Shown piece after piece: positions 49,740-59,567 of a DNA stretch of 64,000 bases (position 1 is its first letter; each line of letters begins with the position of its first letter). This stretch comes from Svornostia abyssi (GTDB lineage: Bacteria > Actinomycetota > Thermoleophilia > Solirubrobacterales > Solirubrobacteraceae), in assembly GCA_024666565.1 (NCBI GenBank), contig CP088295.1, positions 4,030,001 through 4,094,000 on the forward strand, given 5' to 3'. A program made the position numbers and the translations under genes. The notes under the pieces were generated by a model. The model was not told the origin of the DNA and did not search any database. It saw only the letters and a program-made list of their open reading frames with translations.

Positions 49740-49904
49740 ATGGCCCGCCGTTCCCCGTCCGCCGCCGTCGCCGCCTGGCTCATCACCGGGCCCGTCGGCC
49801 ACCTGTGGTGCGGGGTCGCAGACTGGGCCGGACTGGGCCGCCACTACGCGTGGGCGCGCCTGCGCGGGCGCGACCCGTGGGCCGACCCGTACCCGCCGCC
49901 GTGA
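49740..49904 (+). CDS. small hypothetical protein, 54 residues
   Basis: Starts ATG 49740 (MARRSPSAAVAAWLITGPVG), with a hydrophobic stretch and a Trp-rich C-terminus (HLWCGVADWAGLGRHY, ending DPWADPYPPP). It may be a single-span membrane protein. It is divergent from tig and followed by a strong hairpin 5 bases after the stop, supporting a real transcription unit. Family not recognised. Confidence 0.55.
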   Translation: MARRSPSAAVAAWLITGPVGHLWCGVADWAGLGRHYAWARLRGRDPWADPYPPP

Positions 49905-49908
49905 TCGG

Positions 49909-49938
49909 CCGGGAGATCGGCGAACGCCGATCTCCCGG
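49909..49938. terminator. strong bidirectional terminator hairpin
   Basis: Perfect 14-base arms (CCGGGAGATCGGCG and CGCCGATCTCCCGG) separated by two bases, centred between the convergent ends of the 54-residue protein and the secreted protein. Confidence 0.85.
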
Positions 49939-49951
49939 ACCGCAGTGGTTC

Positions 49952-50689
49952 TCAGCAGAGCGACGTGATGTGGAACGCGCGGTCGGCGACCACGCCGCCG
50001 ATGGTCCGCGTCGTGACCGTGTACACCGTCGCGCTGTTGGGCGCGATCGCGACGTCGCCGTTGTTCGCCGCGTCGACGACCGTCGCGTTCAGGGCGCACG
50101 CCGACACGTCGGACGAGAACGTCACCGTGTAGGTGCCCGCCGCGGTCCGTGTCGCGCTCGTGATGCCACGAGCGTTGGCGAGGACACCGGCCTCGGACAC
50201 CTGACCCTTGCTGTTGAGCGCCTGTGCCGTGGTGACGATCTGGCTCGCGCTCTGCCCGTCGACCTGGTCGGCGTTCAGGCCCGTCGCCACACCCGTCGCG
50301 TTCGTCGTGAACGGCGCCGCGTTGGGGTTGCCGGACGTGATCGTGCCCACCGTCGTGCCGCCGTTGTTGGCGAACTCGAAGGCCAGGCCGTTGACCAGGT
50401 TCGACGCGCGGATGCACGGCTCGTTGCCCGCGGGCGTCCCGCCCGGCTGCGAGCGGCAGCCGTAGATCGCGCCGCCGCCGTTGTTGGACTTGTTCGACTG
50501 CCGGGTGCCGTACCCGGACAGGTTCGCGATGATCTGCGTCTCCTGCGTGTAGTTCGCCGTCGACCCACCTGCGGGGTTGCGGGCGCCGCCGTTGACCGGC
50601 TGGTTCTCACCGGCGCCGATCGCGATCGGCGCGCCCACCAGCAGCGCGGTGATCGCGGCGGCCAGCAGGTACTTCGTATGGGCTCGCAT
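49952..50689 (-). CDS. secreted, Asn/Thr/Gly-rich surface protein
   Basis: A 245-residue protein with a signal peptide (MRAHTKYLLAAAITALLVGA, cleavage near IAIGA-GE). The mature part is Asn/Thr/Ala/Gly-rich: TANYTQETQIIANLSGYG, GTITSGNPNAAPFTTNATG and GLNADQVDGQSASQIV, the last a motif seen in fibre- and stalk-like surface proteins ('NADxVDGxxAS'). Cys pairs (YGCRSQ, EPCIRA) could be disulfides; the C-terminus ends HITSLC. No enzymatic motif. It ends at a strong terminator and is preceded by a 107-bp gap from the GGDEF-HD-GYP gene. Confidence 0.8.
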   Translation of the reverse strand: MRAHTKYLLAAAITALLVGAPIAIGAGENQPVNGGARNPAGGSTANYTQETQIIANLSGYGTRQSNKSNNGGGAIYGCRSQPGGTPAGNEPCIRASNLVNGLAFEFANNGGTTVGTITSGNPNAAPFTTNATGVATGLNADQVDGQSASQIVTTAQALNSKGQVSEAGVLANARGITSATRTAAGTYTVTFSSDVSACALNATVVDAANNGDVAIAPNSATVYTVTTRTIGGVVADRAFHITSLC

Positions 50690-50796
50690 CCGGGGACAGC
50701 CTCCCTCGTGTTGTGTCGTCTCGTGGTCCTGCAACCGCCGACCCCTACCCGGGTTGCGCTTTCGCGATCCCGATGCATGATTCCTCCCAGGCGTGG

Positions 50797-53058
50797 TCAG
50801 CCGGGTGGCGGGAGCTCCGCGGACTGCGGGTCGAGAGGATCGACCTCGTCTGCGTCTTTCCCGCCCGCCATGAGGACGGCGAGTTCGCCGCTCATGTGCA
50901 GCGCGACGAGGGCTTCGACCGGTGCGGCGATGAACTGCCGCCCCACAAGTCCCTCGCACTCGGCAACGGCCGCGTCCGGCGGCTTGGCCGCGCTGTACGG
51001 ACGGCTCATCGTCATGACGTCGAAGGAGTCTGCGACGGTGAGAATCGCCGCCCCCATCGAGATGTCCGCACCCATGAGGCCCCGCGGGTACCCCTGGCCA
51101 TCCGGGCGTTCGTGGTGCGAGCGGATCCATTCGACCTGCTCCTCCGTGAGCACGTCCTCGACGATCCGCGCGCCGAGATCTGCGTGTTTGCCGACGAGCC
51201 TCCGCTCGCCTGTCGTGAGCCGGCCGGGCTTCAGCAACACCGCGTCCGGGACGCCGATCTTGCCGACGTCGTGCACGAGCGCCGCCTCCTCGAGGAGCGC
51301 GACGCGCGCGGGCTCCCACTCCAGCGCCTCGGCCAGCCGGCGCGACAGCGCGGCGACCCGCTCGGAGTGCCGGCTGGTGCTGGGGTCCTTCGCGTCAATG
51401 GCCCGCGCCAGCGCCCGGATCCCGAGCAGCGCCTGTGAGCGGCGCAGTTGCTCCGCGCGCTCGGCGGCAGACAGCTCGCGCACGACCTCGGGGTCGTAGA
51501 TCCACGTCGCGTCACGACCATGCGCCTTGCTCCAGTACAGCGCGCCGTCGGCGAGCCGGAACATCGCGTCGGCGTCCTGGGCGTTGCGCAGGTCGCAGAT
51601 GCCGGCGGAGATCGTCACGCTGATGCCGGGCAGGACCGGTGTCGCGCCGATCAGTGCACGGGTGCGCTCCATCGCGGCGTACGCGCGCACGCCGTCGGTC
51701 TCCGGAAGCAGCATCGCGAACTCGTCGCCCCCGATGCGGGCGATCGTGTCCTCGGTGCGCGCAGCTTCGCGCAGCCGCGCGGCGACGTTGGAGAGCACGC
51801 GATCACCGATGTCGTGGCCCGCGGCGTCGTTGATGGACTTGAAGTGGTCGACGTCGAGGACAACGAGGGCCAGCTCGCGGCCGTAGCGCTGGGCGCGCGC
51901 GAGCTCGGTGCGCAGTCGCTCGTGAAACGCGCGGTGGTTGTACAGCCCGGTCAGCGGGTCGCGCGTGGCCTGGTCGACGAGCTGCTGTCGCGTCTCGCGG
52001 TTGACGACCGCGGTGCTGATGAGGTCGGCGAACGCCGCGACCTTCTCCACCGCCTCCGGCCCGAGGGTGCGCCCGTGTCCGACCGCGACGCTGATCAGCC
52101 CCCACAGCCGCCCGCCGGCCCGGATCGGCGCCATCGCGAATTCGTCGAACTGCAGCTCGGCGGCCGCCCCGTCGATCTCCGGCTGGTGGGACATGACGTG
52201 GTGCAGCGGGCGCCCCGTGCGCCGCACCTCACCCGCGGGCGACCCCTGTCCGGCCGGGACCATGGTGCCGACCGGAAGCCCGGGGAGGCCGTCGGTCCAT
52301 TCGGCGACGAGCACCGCCTCGTCACGGCCCTCGAAGCGCATGAGCGCCCCGCCGTCGGCGCCCAGGAGCCGGGCGGCGTCCTGCGCCGCGCGCGCGAAGA
52401 CCTCGTCGTCGGTCTCCCGATCCGACGCGACGTCCTTGGCCAGGTCGAGCAGCGCGGCCTGCTCTCGCGCGAGCCGGCGCTGGGAGGACGCGAGCTCACG
52501 GACGCGCGCGGCGCCGACGAGGACGAAGATCCCCAGCCCGATCTGGACGGGCACCGCCATCAGCAGTTCCGTGACGTTGCCGGGCGACGACGCGTCGTCG
52601 TAGGCCAGCGGGAGCAGCGTCGCGACGGTCACCAGCGCGACGATCCCGAGGGCGGCGCGGGCAGAGAAGAAGCTGCATGCGAACGTCACCATCACGGCAC
52701 CGATGAGCAGCGACGGGGAGTCGACGCCGTTCGTCAACGCCGTCGCGACCGATGTCAGCACCACGGCGAACACCGTCAGCGCGACGAACACCCACGGCGG
52801 CACACGGCGCCACGGCACGGCGAGCAGCATCGCCAGACCGAGCGCGATCGCCGTGGCGGCGAGTGCGGCCATCCCCAGCGGCTGGTCCGAGCCGAACAGC
52901 GCGAGCGCGATCGCGAGCACGCCCCCGAGCGTGTACAGCCCACCGCCGATCCGTCCGGCGATCTCGCGTTCCCGCGCGCTCTCCAGCATGGGGCCGCCGT
53001 GGAACGCCACGCGGATCCACCCGCCCGGCCCCAGCGCGCCGCGCAGGCTCGACCTCAC
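50797..53058 (-). CDS. GAF-GGDEF-HD-GYP signalling protein
   Basis: A 753-residue multi-domain protein with about six N-terminal membrane spans (35-190), a GAF domain (about 205-360), an intact GGDEF domain (DPLTGLYNHRAF; RIGGDEF near 438) and a C-terminal HD-GYP domain (VHDVGKIGVPD near 594; HHERPDGQGYP near 656; ADSFDVMT). Both synthetic and degradative c-di-GMP motifs look intact, so the net activity is probably set by the GAF and membrane inputs. The GTG start overlaps the kinase stop (GTGA), so both are co-translated. Confidence 0.93.
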   Translation of the reverse strand: MRSSLRGALGPGGWIRVAFHGGPMLESAREREIAGRIGGGLYTLGGVLAIALALFGSDQPLGMAALAATAIALGLAMLLAVPWRRVPPWVFVALTVFAVVLTSVATALTNGVDSPSLLIGAVMVTFACSFFSARAALGIVALVTVATLLPLAYDDASSPGNVTELLMAVPVQIGLGIFVLVGAARVRELASSQRRLAREQAALLDLAKDVASDRETDDEVFARAAQDAARLLGADGGALMRFEGRDEAVLVAEWTDGLPGLPVGTMVPAGQGSPAGEVRRTGRPLHHVMSHQPEIDGAAAELQFDEFAMAPIRAGGRLWGLISVAVGHGRTLGPEAVEKVAAFADLISTAVVNRETRQQLVDQATRDPLTGLYNHRAFHERLRTELARAQRYGRELALVVLDVDHFKSINDAAGHDIGDRVLSNVAARLREAARTEDTIARIGGDEFAMLLPETDGVRAYAAMERTRALIGATPVLPGISVTISAGICDLRNAQDADAMFRLADGALYWSKAHGRDATWIYDPEVVRELSAAERAEQLRRSQALLGIRALARAIDAKDPSTSRHSERVAALSRRLAEALEWEPARVALLEEAALVHDVGKIGVPDAVLLKPGRLTTGERRLVGKHADLGARIVEDVLTEEQVEWIRSHHERPDGQGYPRGLMGADISMGAAILTVADSFDVMTMSRPYSAAKPPDAAVAECEGLVGRQFIAAPVEALVALHMSGELAVLMAGGKDADEVDPLDPQSAELPPPG

Positions 53059-54305
53059 AGGCGCACCGTCCCCGTCGGCGCCGTCGCCGACCGCGGCACC
53101 GCGCCCGGCAGCGCCACCGTGAGCTCCGCCAGCGCCTCGGCGCGCCGCTCATCGTCGGCGTCGAACGGCGCGCCGTCACGCCGGTCGAGTGCCGACAGGA
53201 CACCGACCACCTCGCCGCGCGCCCGGAGCGGGACGACCAGCATCGTGTGCGGGATGTACCCGGTGCGGTCGGCGGCATCCGCGGCGAACCGCGGGTCGGA
53301 GCGGCAGTCCCCGACGCAGACCGGGCGCCCGTCGACGTGCACGGCGCCTGCCAGCCCCACGCCGTGCGCGAGGCGAAGGCCGAGCACCTCGTCGGCGCCT
53401 GCGCCCCACGCGGCGCGGTACACCAATGCGCCATCGACCGGATCGGCGACGGCGATGGACACGGCCGCCGCGTCAAGCACCGCGGCGCTCGCCCGGGTCA
53501 GCGCGGCCAGCGGCTCGGCAGCCCCGCGCTCGGTCTCGATCACCAGCGTCAGCGGCCGCCCGGCGCTGCCGTCGAGCGGGCGGCCGAGCCGCTCGAGAAA
53601 CTCGGCGACGTCAACGGTCCGCCGAGCCGGGTCCGGATCCAGCGCGTCGTCGAGCGCCTCGGCGATCTCGGGCGGCAGCGTGCCGCCAGGGACGCGTGCC
53701 TTCTCCCCGATCCGGGGCGGCCGGCCGTGGAGCATCGCCCACACCGTGGCGGCCAACCCGAAGACGTCGGTCCGTGTCGTCGCCTCGCCGGTGAGCGACT
53801 CCGGCGCCATGAACCCGGGCGAGCCGACGGCCATCGTGCCCGTGCCGTCGAGGTCTTCGCGCGCGATGCCGAAGTCGACGAGGACGAGTCCGTCGGCCGA
53901 CAGCAGCAGGTTCTCGGGCTTCACGTCACGGTGGATCGTGTGCTCGCCGTGGATGTAGTGCAGCGCCTCGCCGGCCTGCACACCGAAATCCAGCGATGCC
54001 CCGAGACCGAGGCCCGGCGAGCCGTCGCGGCGGATCACCGCCGCGAGGTCGTCCCCCTCGACGAGTGCCATCACAAGATGAACGCCGCGATCGTCGACGA
54101 CGTGGTCGAGGTACTCCACCACGCGCGGGTGGCACAGGCGGGCCAGCACCCGCGCTTCGATCTCCAATCGCCGGGCGTGGCGCGGGTCGGAGACGCGCTT
54201 GACCGCGACGTCCCGACCGGTCTCCTGATCGCGGGCGCGGTGAACCGTCCCCATCGCGCCTGCGCCGATCGGCTGACCCAGCTCGTACCGACCGCCGAGC
54301 AGCAT
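53055..54305 (-). CDS. serine/threonine protein kinase with C-terminal GAF domain
   Basis: A 416-residue Hanks-type kinase. Gly-loop GAGAMGTV, Lys36 (VAVKRV), catalytic loop HRDVKPENLLL (about 125), DFGIARED and FMAPESLTGE are all present. After a short linker comes a GAF domain (about 255-400) with YIPHTMLVVPLRARGEVVGVL. No transmembrane span, so it is cytosolic. It is translationally coupled to the GAF-GGDEF-HD-GYP gene. That suggests phosphorylation and c-di-GMP are integrated; the functional link is inference. Confidence 0.93.
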   Translation of the reverse strand: MLLGGRYELGQPIGAGAMGTVHRARDQETGRDVAVKRVSDPRHARRLEIEARVLARLCHPRVVEYLDHVVDDRGVHLVMALVEGDDLAAVIRRDGSPGLGLGASLDFGVQAGEALHYIHGEHTIHRDVKPENLLLSADGLVLVDFGIAREDLDGTGTMAVGSPGFMAPESLTGEATTRTDVFGLAATVWAMLHGRPPRIGEKARVPGGTLPPEIAEALDDALDPDPARRTVDVAEFLERLGRPLDGSAGRPLTLVIETERGAAEPLAALTRASAAVLDAAAVSIAVADPVDGALVYRAAWGAGADEVLGLRLAHGVGLAGAVHVDGRPVCVGDCRSDPRFAADAADRTGYIPHTMLVVPLRARGEVVGVLSALDRRDGAPFDADDERRAEALAELTVALPGAVPRSATAPTGTVRL

Positions 54306-54396
54306 GTCGCCAAGTATCCGTCGTTACGAACCCCAGCGCAACGGCCTACTTGTTGAGCCGCCGACGTGCCAGATTGCAGCGGTTTATTGGCCCGGA

Positions 54397-55794
54397 TCAG
54401 CGACGAGCACGGATGACCGCCCGCGCCCCGCGGCTCGGGATCATCGTCACGTTGCGGTGCTGCGCGTGCTCGGGCTCGGGCCGATCGGCCTCCAAGTCCA
54501 GCCGCTCGACCATCGTGCGCAGGACCACCCGCTGCTCGGCCATCGCGAGCGCCGCGCCGAGGCAGCGCCGGGTGCCCCCGCCGAACGGGATCCACTCGTA
54601 GGTACCGGGCTTGTGCCCCAGCCACCGCTCGGGACGGAAGGCAAACGGCTCGGGGTACAGGTCCTCGCGGTGGTGGACGAGCAGGATGCTCATACTGACG
54701 GGCGAACCCGCGGGCACGACGTAGTCGCCGAGCCGCCACGGGACGGTCACCCGCCGGCCGATCATCGGGATGACCGGCCGAGCGCGCATGCCCTCGGTGA
54801 TCGTGGCCTCGACGACCTCGTCCGCCCGCTCGCCGGAGCGAACGGCGTCGCGCAGGAGGTCGTATGCGTCGGGCGCGCGCAGCAGGCGTTCCCAGGTCCA
54901 CGACAGGGAGTTCGCGGTCGTCTCGAACCCGGCGAGCACGAGGGTCAGCAGCTCGTCGCGCAGCTCCTTGTCGGTGAGCAGCTCGCCGTCCTCGTCGGTG
55001 GCACGCATGAGCAGCGACATGATGTCGGTGCGCTCGTCGAGGTCGGCGGCGCGGCGGCGGGCTTCGATGATCGGGTACGTCGCGTCGTCGAGCGCCTTGA
55101 CGCCGCGGCGCAGCAGGCCCCGCGCCTCTTCCTGCCCGGCGTTCAGCACCTCGCCGAACTGGGCCACGAACGACGTCGAGGCCTTCGCGAGGAACTTCAC
55201 CGTCTCGCGCAGCCGGTGCTCGGGTGTGCCCGGGGCGGGCTTGCCGTCGACCCCGAAGATCCCGGACATGATCACGTCGAGGGTGATCGCCTGCATGCGC
55301 GGCGCGAGCTGCAGGGTCTCCCCCACCTCCCACCGGTCGATCTCGCGGTGCGTGGCCGCCTCGATCATCTCGGTGTAGCGCGCGATCGACTCCCCGTGAA
55401 ACGACGGGAGCAGGAGCTTGCGCTGACGGAGGTGGCGCGGCCCGTTCGCCGTCAGCACGGAGTTCGCGCCGACGATGGGGCGCAGCGGCGACTCGGCGGT
55501 GAGCGACGGCACCAGCTCGGGCTTCGCGGTGAAGAGCGAGCGGACGTGGTCGGGGTGGCTCGTGACCGTGATCGGCTCATCCAGGATGCTGCGCATCGTG
55601 AAGACCTCGCCCAGCTCACGCCGGGCGCGGAAGACGAACTCGATCTGGCGCTGGTTGAAGCGCAACAGCTGCGCGTAGCGCGGCAGGGTGACAGCGGGCG
55701 CCGGGCGCAGGGGCTCGGTGGCGTCCACGGGGCCGGCCGGGGAGGGCGAAGCCTCCCCGACGAGCTCGATGACGGGCGGGGCGACGGTGGCCAT
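54397..55794 (-). CDS. cytochrome P450
   Basis: A 465-residue soluble P450. Heme-binding loop FGGGTRRCLGAALA with the thiolate Cys411; I-helix oxygen-activation motif LVLAGFETTANS; K-helix EGMRARP; and FRPERWLG before the heme loop. The pattern resembles bacterial CYP enzymes close to CYP110/CYP102-like folds, but the substrate is unknown. ATG 55794 (MATVAPPVIEL) was selected over a longer frame. There is no adjacent ferredoxin or reductase. It stands between the kinase gene (91 bp) and the FKBP gene (49 bp), all on the minus strand. Confidence 0.94.
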   Translation of the reverse strand: MATVAPPVIELVGEASPSPAGPVDATEPLRPAPAVTLPRYAQLLRFNQRQIEFVFRARRELGEVFTMRSILDEPITVTSHPDHVRSLFTAKPELVPSLTAESPLRPIVGANSVLTANGPRHLRQRKLLLPSFHGESIARYTEMIEAATHREIDRWEVGETLQLAPRMQAITLDVIMSGIFGVDGKPAPGTPEHRLRETVKFLAKASTSFVAQFGEVLNAGQEEARGLLRRGVKALDDATYPIIEARRRAADLDERTDIMSLLMRATDEDGELLTDKELRDELLTLVLAGFETTANSLSWTWERLLRAPDAYDLLRDAVRSGERADEVVEATITEGMRARPVIPMIGRRVTVPWRLGDYVVPAGSPVSMSILLVHHREDLYPEPFAFRPERWLGHKPGTYEWIPFGGGTRRCLGAALAMAEQRVVLRTMVERLDLEADRPEPEHAQHRNVTMIPSRGARAVIRARR

Positions 55795-55843
55795 GCCCGG
55801 AAGGTTACCGCTCGGTAGGAACTTGTCCAGTTCTCTTTCGCCG

Positions 55844-56224
55844 CTACCGCACGGCGATGAGATCCACGACGAAGACGAGGGTCTCGTTCGGACCGATCGC
55901 CCCGCCGGCGCCACGCTCGCCGTACGCGAGCTCCGGCGGCAGGGTCAGCTTGCGCCGGCCGCCGACCTTCATCCCCTCGACTCCGAGATCCCAGCCCTGG
56001 ATGACCCGGCGCCCGCCGAGCGGAAACGTAAACGTGCTGCCGCGATCCCACGAGGCATCGAACTGCTGCCCGGTGTTCCAGGACACGCCGACGTAGTGGA
56101 CCTCGACCTGGCTGCCGGACGTGGCCTGGTCGCCCTCGCCGACAACGATGTCTTCGATCTGCAGCTCGGTGGGCGGCGCCTCGCCGGCGGGGATCTCGAC
56201 CTGGGGCTTCTCGGAAGTGGACAT
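55844..56224 (-). CDS. FKBP-type peptidyl-prolyl isomerase
   Basis: A 126-residue single-domain FKBP. Signature elements are VEVHYVGVSWNTGQQFDASW, FPLGGRRVIQGWDLGVEGMKVGG and KLTLPPELAYGERGAGGAIGPNETL, with the usual aromatic active-site residues. No signal peptide, so cytoplasmic. Start ATG 56224. It could be co-transcribed with the small HTH gene upstream. Confidence 0.94.
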   Translation of the reverse strand: MSTSEKPQVEIPAGEAPPTELQIEDIVVGEGDQATSGSQVEVHYVGVSWNTGQQFDASWDRGSTFTFPLGGRRVIQGWDLGVEGMKVGGRRKLTLPPELAYGERGAGGAIGPNETLVFVVDLIAVR

Positions 56225-56242
56225 GGCCACGAACCTAGCGAG

Positions 56243-56473
56243 TCAGGTCTCGTCGGCGCGGGGGTCGGGGCGCCGCAGCCAGGCCCGGACCTCCATCGCC
56301 GCGACAACCGGTGCGCCGTCGCTCGTAAAGCCCATGACCGGCAGCTCGTCCTCGGCCACCGCGCGGGCCAACCACGTCTCGTCGACGTCGAGCCACGCCG
56401 CGACCTCGGCGGGGCTGAGCAGCGCGTCGTCGGGCGGGTCCGCGAGCATGCACGGGATTCTGCCGATGCTCAC
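56243..56473 (-). CDS. small helix-turn-helix (excisionase/MerR-like) protein
   Basis: A 76-residue protein from GTG 56473. The segment LSPAEVAAWLDVDETWLARAVAEDELPVMGFTSDGAPVV is a winged HTH of the excisionase/MerR type, where the helix-turn-helix reads 'SPAEVAAWLDV' and a short wing contains the G-F-T strand. No recombinase is nearby, so it is more likely a small transcription regulator than an Xis. It is divergent from the ogt gene. Confidence 0.68.
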   Translation of the reverse strand: MSIGRIPCMLADPPDDALLSPAEVAAWLDVDETWLARAVAEDELPVMGFTSDGAPVVAAMEVRAWLRRPDPRADET

Positions 56474-56502
56474 GTTCGCGGCGCGCTGCGCGTTGTCCTG
56501 AC

Positions 56503-57022
56503 ATGACCGACCAACCCGTGTTCCGCACCGTCCACGAGACCCCGCTCGGCCCGCTGACGCTCACCGCGACCGACGGCGGCATGCGAGCGCTGCACTTCCC
56601 GGGCCGGGCGCCGGTGATCGATGCCGCGGAGGGCACACCGGCCGTGCTCGCCGAGGCCGTCGCCCAGCTCGACGCGTACTTCGCGGGGGGACCTCCACGC
56701 GTTCACCCTGCCGCTCGACCTGCAGGGCACGTCGTTTCAGCAGTCCGTCTGGGCGGCCCTGCGCACCATCCCGTACGGCGAGACGACGACCTACGGCGAG
56801 CTCGCTGCCCGCCTGGGCGGCCCACACCGCGTCCGCGCCGTCGCGGGCGCGATCGCCCGCACGCCGGTGCCGATCGTCATTCCCTGCCACCGCGTCGTGG
56901 GCGCCGACGGATCGCTGACGGGCTACCTCGGCGGGCTGCAGCGCAAGGAGGCACTGCTGTCCCTCGAACACACGGGCACCCCGGCACCGGGCTGGGCGTT
57001 CCGGCAGACCGCCCTGTTGTGA
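56503..57022 (+). CDS. ogt: methylated-DNA-protein cysteine methyltransferase (frame broken at the G-run 56695-56700)
   Basis: Repairs O6-alkylguanine by transfer to an active-site Cys. N-terminal part [20 protein letters not shown] is followed by LDAYFAG, where a run of six G (five needed) shifts the frame. The corrected frame reads [35 protein letters not shown] and [19 protein letters not shown], with the PCHRV nucleophile near 127; total 172 residues. Its stop overlaps the start of the Ada-type domain gene (GTGA), linking two alkylation-repair-type modules. Confidence 0.93.
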
Positions 57023-57291
57023 CCCGCGGCACGCTCGGCGGGCACCGGCGCACGCGGATCTACGGGCGACTGGACTGCCCCGCTGCACTGCGTGCGATCG
57101 CCCGTGGCGGCTACGTCCGCCACCGCGTGTTCTTCTCCTCCGAGGACGATGCGATCGCGGCCGGGTACCGCCCGTGCGCGGTCTGCATGCCGACGGCGTA
57201 CGCTCGCTGGCGGGCTGACCACGAGTATTCTTCGAAAGCGGATCGACATTCCCGCGATTTCCCGCACCCCCAGTCGCAAGGAGACCCCCAC
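57019..57291 (+). CDS. stand-alone Ada-type metal-binding domain, no own stop before the peroxiredoxin
   Basis: From GTG 57019 the frame encodes [40 protein letters not shown] and [11 protein letters not shown], an Ada zinc-binding fold with C..C-x2-C ligands. The position of Ada Cys38 (the phosphotriester acceptor) is Gly (IYGRLDC), so it is not a true methyl acceptor. No stop occurs, and the frame runs in phase into the peroxiredoxin at 57292. Whether it is fused, terminates through a sequence error, or is translated separately cannot be decided here. Confidence 0.6.
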
Positions 57292-57957
<666 letters not shown>

Positions 57958-57993
57958 GCCGTCGTGGGTTGCATGGGCGGACCTACCGTGGAG

Positions 57994-57999
57994 TAGGAT
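57994..57999 (+). promoter_or_regulatory. putative -10 box (TAGGAT), six bases before the SDR start
   Basis: TAGGAT, six bases, ATG 58006. Identical hexamer and spacing to 4691. A TTGCAT (57969-57974) could be the -35 with a 19-bp spacer. Confidence 0.5.
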
Positions 58000-58005
58000 C
58001 CGCCC

Positions 58006-58806
58006 ATGTCGCTGCCTGAACCCTCGCCCGACACCGCCGCGCTCGTCACCGGAGCCTCCTCCGGGATCGGCGCGGACCTCGCCCGTGAGCTGGCCAAGCG
58101 CGGCCACGGCGTCGTCCTCGTGGCCCGCCGCCTGGACCGGCTGACCGCCCTCGCCGACGAACTCTCCCGCGCCCACGGGGTCCGCGCGGAAGCCATCGCG
58201 TGCGATCTGACCGACCCCGAGGACCGCGACGCGCTCCCCGCGAAGATCACGGAACTCGGCCTCACGGTCGACATCCTCGTCAACAACGCCGGCTACGGCT
58301 CGTCCGGCCGCTTCCAGCGCTTGGACGCCGCGCGCGAGGCCGCCATGGTGCGGCTCAACTGCGAGGCGGTCGTCGCGCTGTCGTCGGCCTACGTCCCGGA
58401 GTTCGTCGAGCGTCGCGGCGGAGCGATCCTGATCGTCGCCTCGTCGGCGGGCATGCAGCCGCTGCCCCGCCAGGCGACGTACTCGGCGTCGAAGGCGTTC
58501 GCGCTCGCCTTCGCCGAGAGCCTGCACGCCGAACTGGGCAAGTACGACATCGCCGTCACTGCGCTCTGCCCGGGACCCGTCGCGACGGAGTTCGCAGAGC
58601 AGGCCGGGATGTCCGACCTCTTCGACGCGGTGCCCTCGTTCGCGCAGGTCACGTCGCCGGAATGCGCGGCGCAGGCGATCTCGGGCCTGGATGCCAACCG
58701 CCGCGTCGTCGCGCCGGGGCTCGTCACGAAGGCGATGACGCTCGGCGGGCGGTACACGCCGCGGGCGCTCCTGCTTCCCGCGCTGAACAGGTTCTATCCC
58801 GTGTAG
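58006..58806 (+). CDS. SDR family oxidoreductase (DltE-like)
   Basis: A 266-residue short-chain dehydrogenase. TGASSGIGADLARELAK (16-32) and VARRLDR after strand 2 suggest NADP use. VNNAGYGSSGRF, IVASSAGMQPLPRQATYSASK (Ser and YxxxK) are all present. The C-terminus (GGRYTPRALLLPALNRFYPV) is like the DltE/YqjQ branch acting on acyl or lipid substrates. Probably leaderless. Its last 13 bases overlap the convergent hydrolase gene. Confidence 0.88.
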   Translation: MSLPEPSPDTAALVTGASSGIGADLARELAKRGHGVVLVARRLDRLTALADELSRAHGVRAEAIACDLTDPEDRDALPAKITELGLTVDILVNNAGYGSSGRFQRLDAAREAAMVRLNCEAVVALSSAYVPEFVERRGGAILIVASSAGMQPLPRQATYSASKAFALAFAESLHAELGKYDIAVTALCPGPVATEFAEQAGMSDLFDAVPSFAQVTSPECAAQAISGLDANRRVVAPGLVTKAMTLGGRYTPRALLLPALNRFYPV

Positions 58807-59567
58807 CCCGTGATCAGCTCGGCGGTCTCGAGCGGGACGTCGAGCTGCGGGCAGTGCCCCACCCCGTCGAGCACGACCCAGTCGGCGTGGGGCAGCCACG
58901 CAGTGCGGTACCGCACCGCGGCGGACGGCCAGGGCAGGAGGCGGTCCGCCGTGCCCCACACGATGCGCACCGGACAGGTGATGGCCTCGGCGTCGACGTG
59001 CCAGCCGGCGCGCAGCGCGCTTCCGATCAGGCGGTCGGCCGCCGTGCATCCCGCCACGCCGCGGATGGTGTCGGCGACCAGGTCGGGCGGCAGGTCCTCG
59101 CCGTGCTCGGTGAGCAGCGCCGTCGCGCGGCGGCGGCCCTCGGGTGTCGCCGCGATCGCGTCGGCATGCAGCGCCGCGGCCTGCAGCTGCGCGTGGAGTT
59201 CGGCCTGGCCGGCGAGCAGCGCGCGCGGCGCGTCGTCGCCTTCGGCCCACCCGCCGGCGGGCGCGAGCGCCACGACCGAGCGCGCCCGCCCGCGCGCGGC
59301 GAGCTGGAGCGCCAGGTAGCCGCCAAGCGAGTTGCCGACGATGTGGGCAGTCTCGAACCCGGCGTCGTCCATGGTGATCTCCAGCCAGTCGAGGACCGCG
59401 TCCTCCGTGGTCTCGGCCAGCGGCGGACCCCCGAAGTGCCCCGGCAGCGTCGGCGCGAGCACGTCGTGCCGACGCTCGAGCGCGGGCAGCACGAGCGACC
59501 ACGTGCGCCACGTGTCCATGAAGCCGTGCAGGCACAGCAGCGGGGTGCCGGCACCGCCGCGATGCAC
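58794..59567 (-). CDS. alpha/beta hydrolase
   Basis: A 257-residue alpha/beta-hydrolase. LLCLHGFMDTWRTWSLVLPA (oxyanion), nucleophile elbow IVGNSLGGYLALQ (Ser near 99), WGTADRLLPWPS (acid) and GVGHCPQLDVP (His) complete the triad. The start GTG 59567 (VHRGGAGTP) shares one base with the upstream stop (TAGTG), so it is coupled to that gene. Similar to epoxide hydrolase/meta-cleavage hydrolase relatives; the substrate is unknown. Confidence 0.9.
   Translation of the reverse strand: MHRGGAGTPLLCLHGFMDTWRTWSLVLPALERRHDVLAPTLPGHFGGPPLAETTEDAVLDWLEITMDDAGFETAHIVGNSLGGYLALQLAARGRARSVVALAPAGGWAEGDDAPRALLAGQAELHAQLQAAALHADAIAATPEGRRRATALLTEHGEDLPPDLVADTIRGVAGCTAADRLIGSALRAGWHVDAEAITCPVRIVWGTADRLLPWPSAAVRYRTAWLPHADWVVLDGVGHCPQLDVPLETAELITGYTG

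Noticed and set aside
54071..55333. Frame across the P450/kinase junction as a fusion
   Set aside because: It is out of frame with both proteins; a GC shadow.
56243..56473. Excisionase of an integrated element
   Set aside because: No integrase or att-like repeats nearby; more likely a small HTH regulator.
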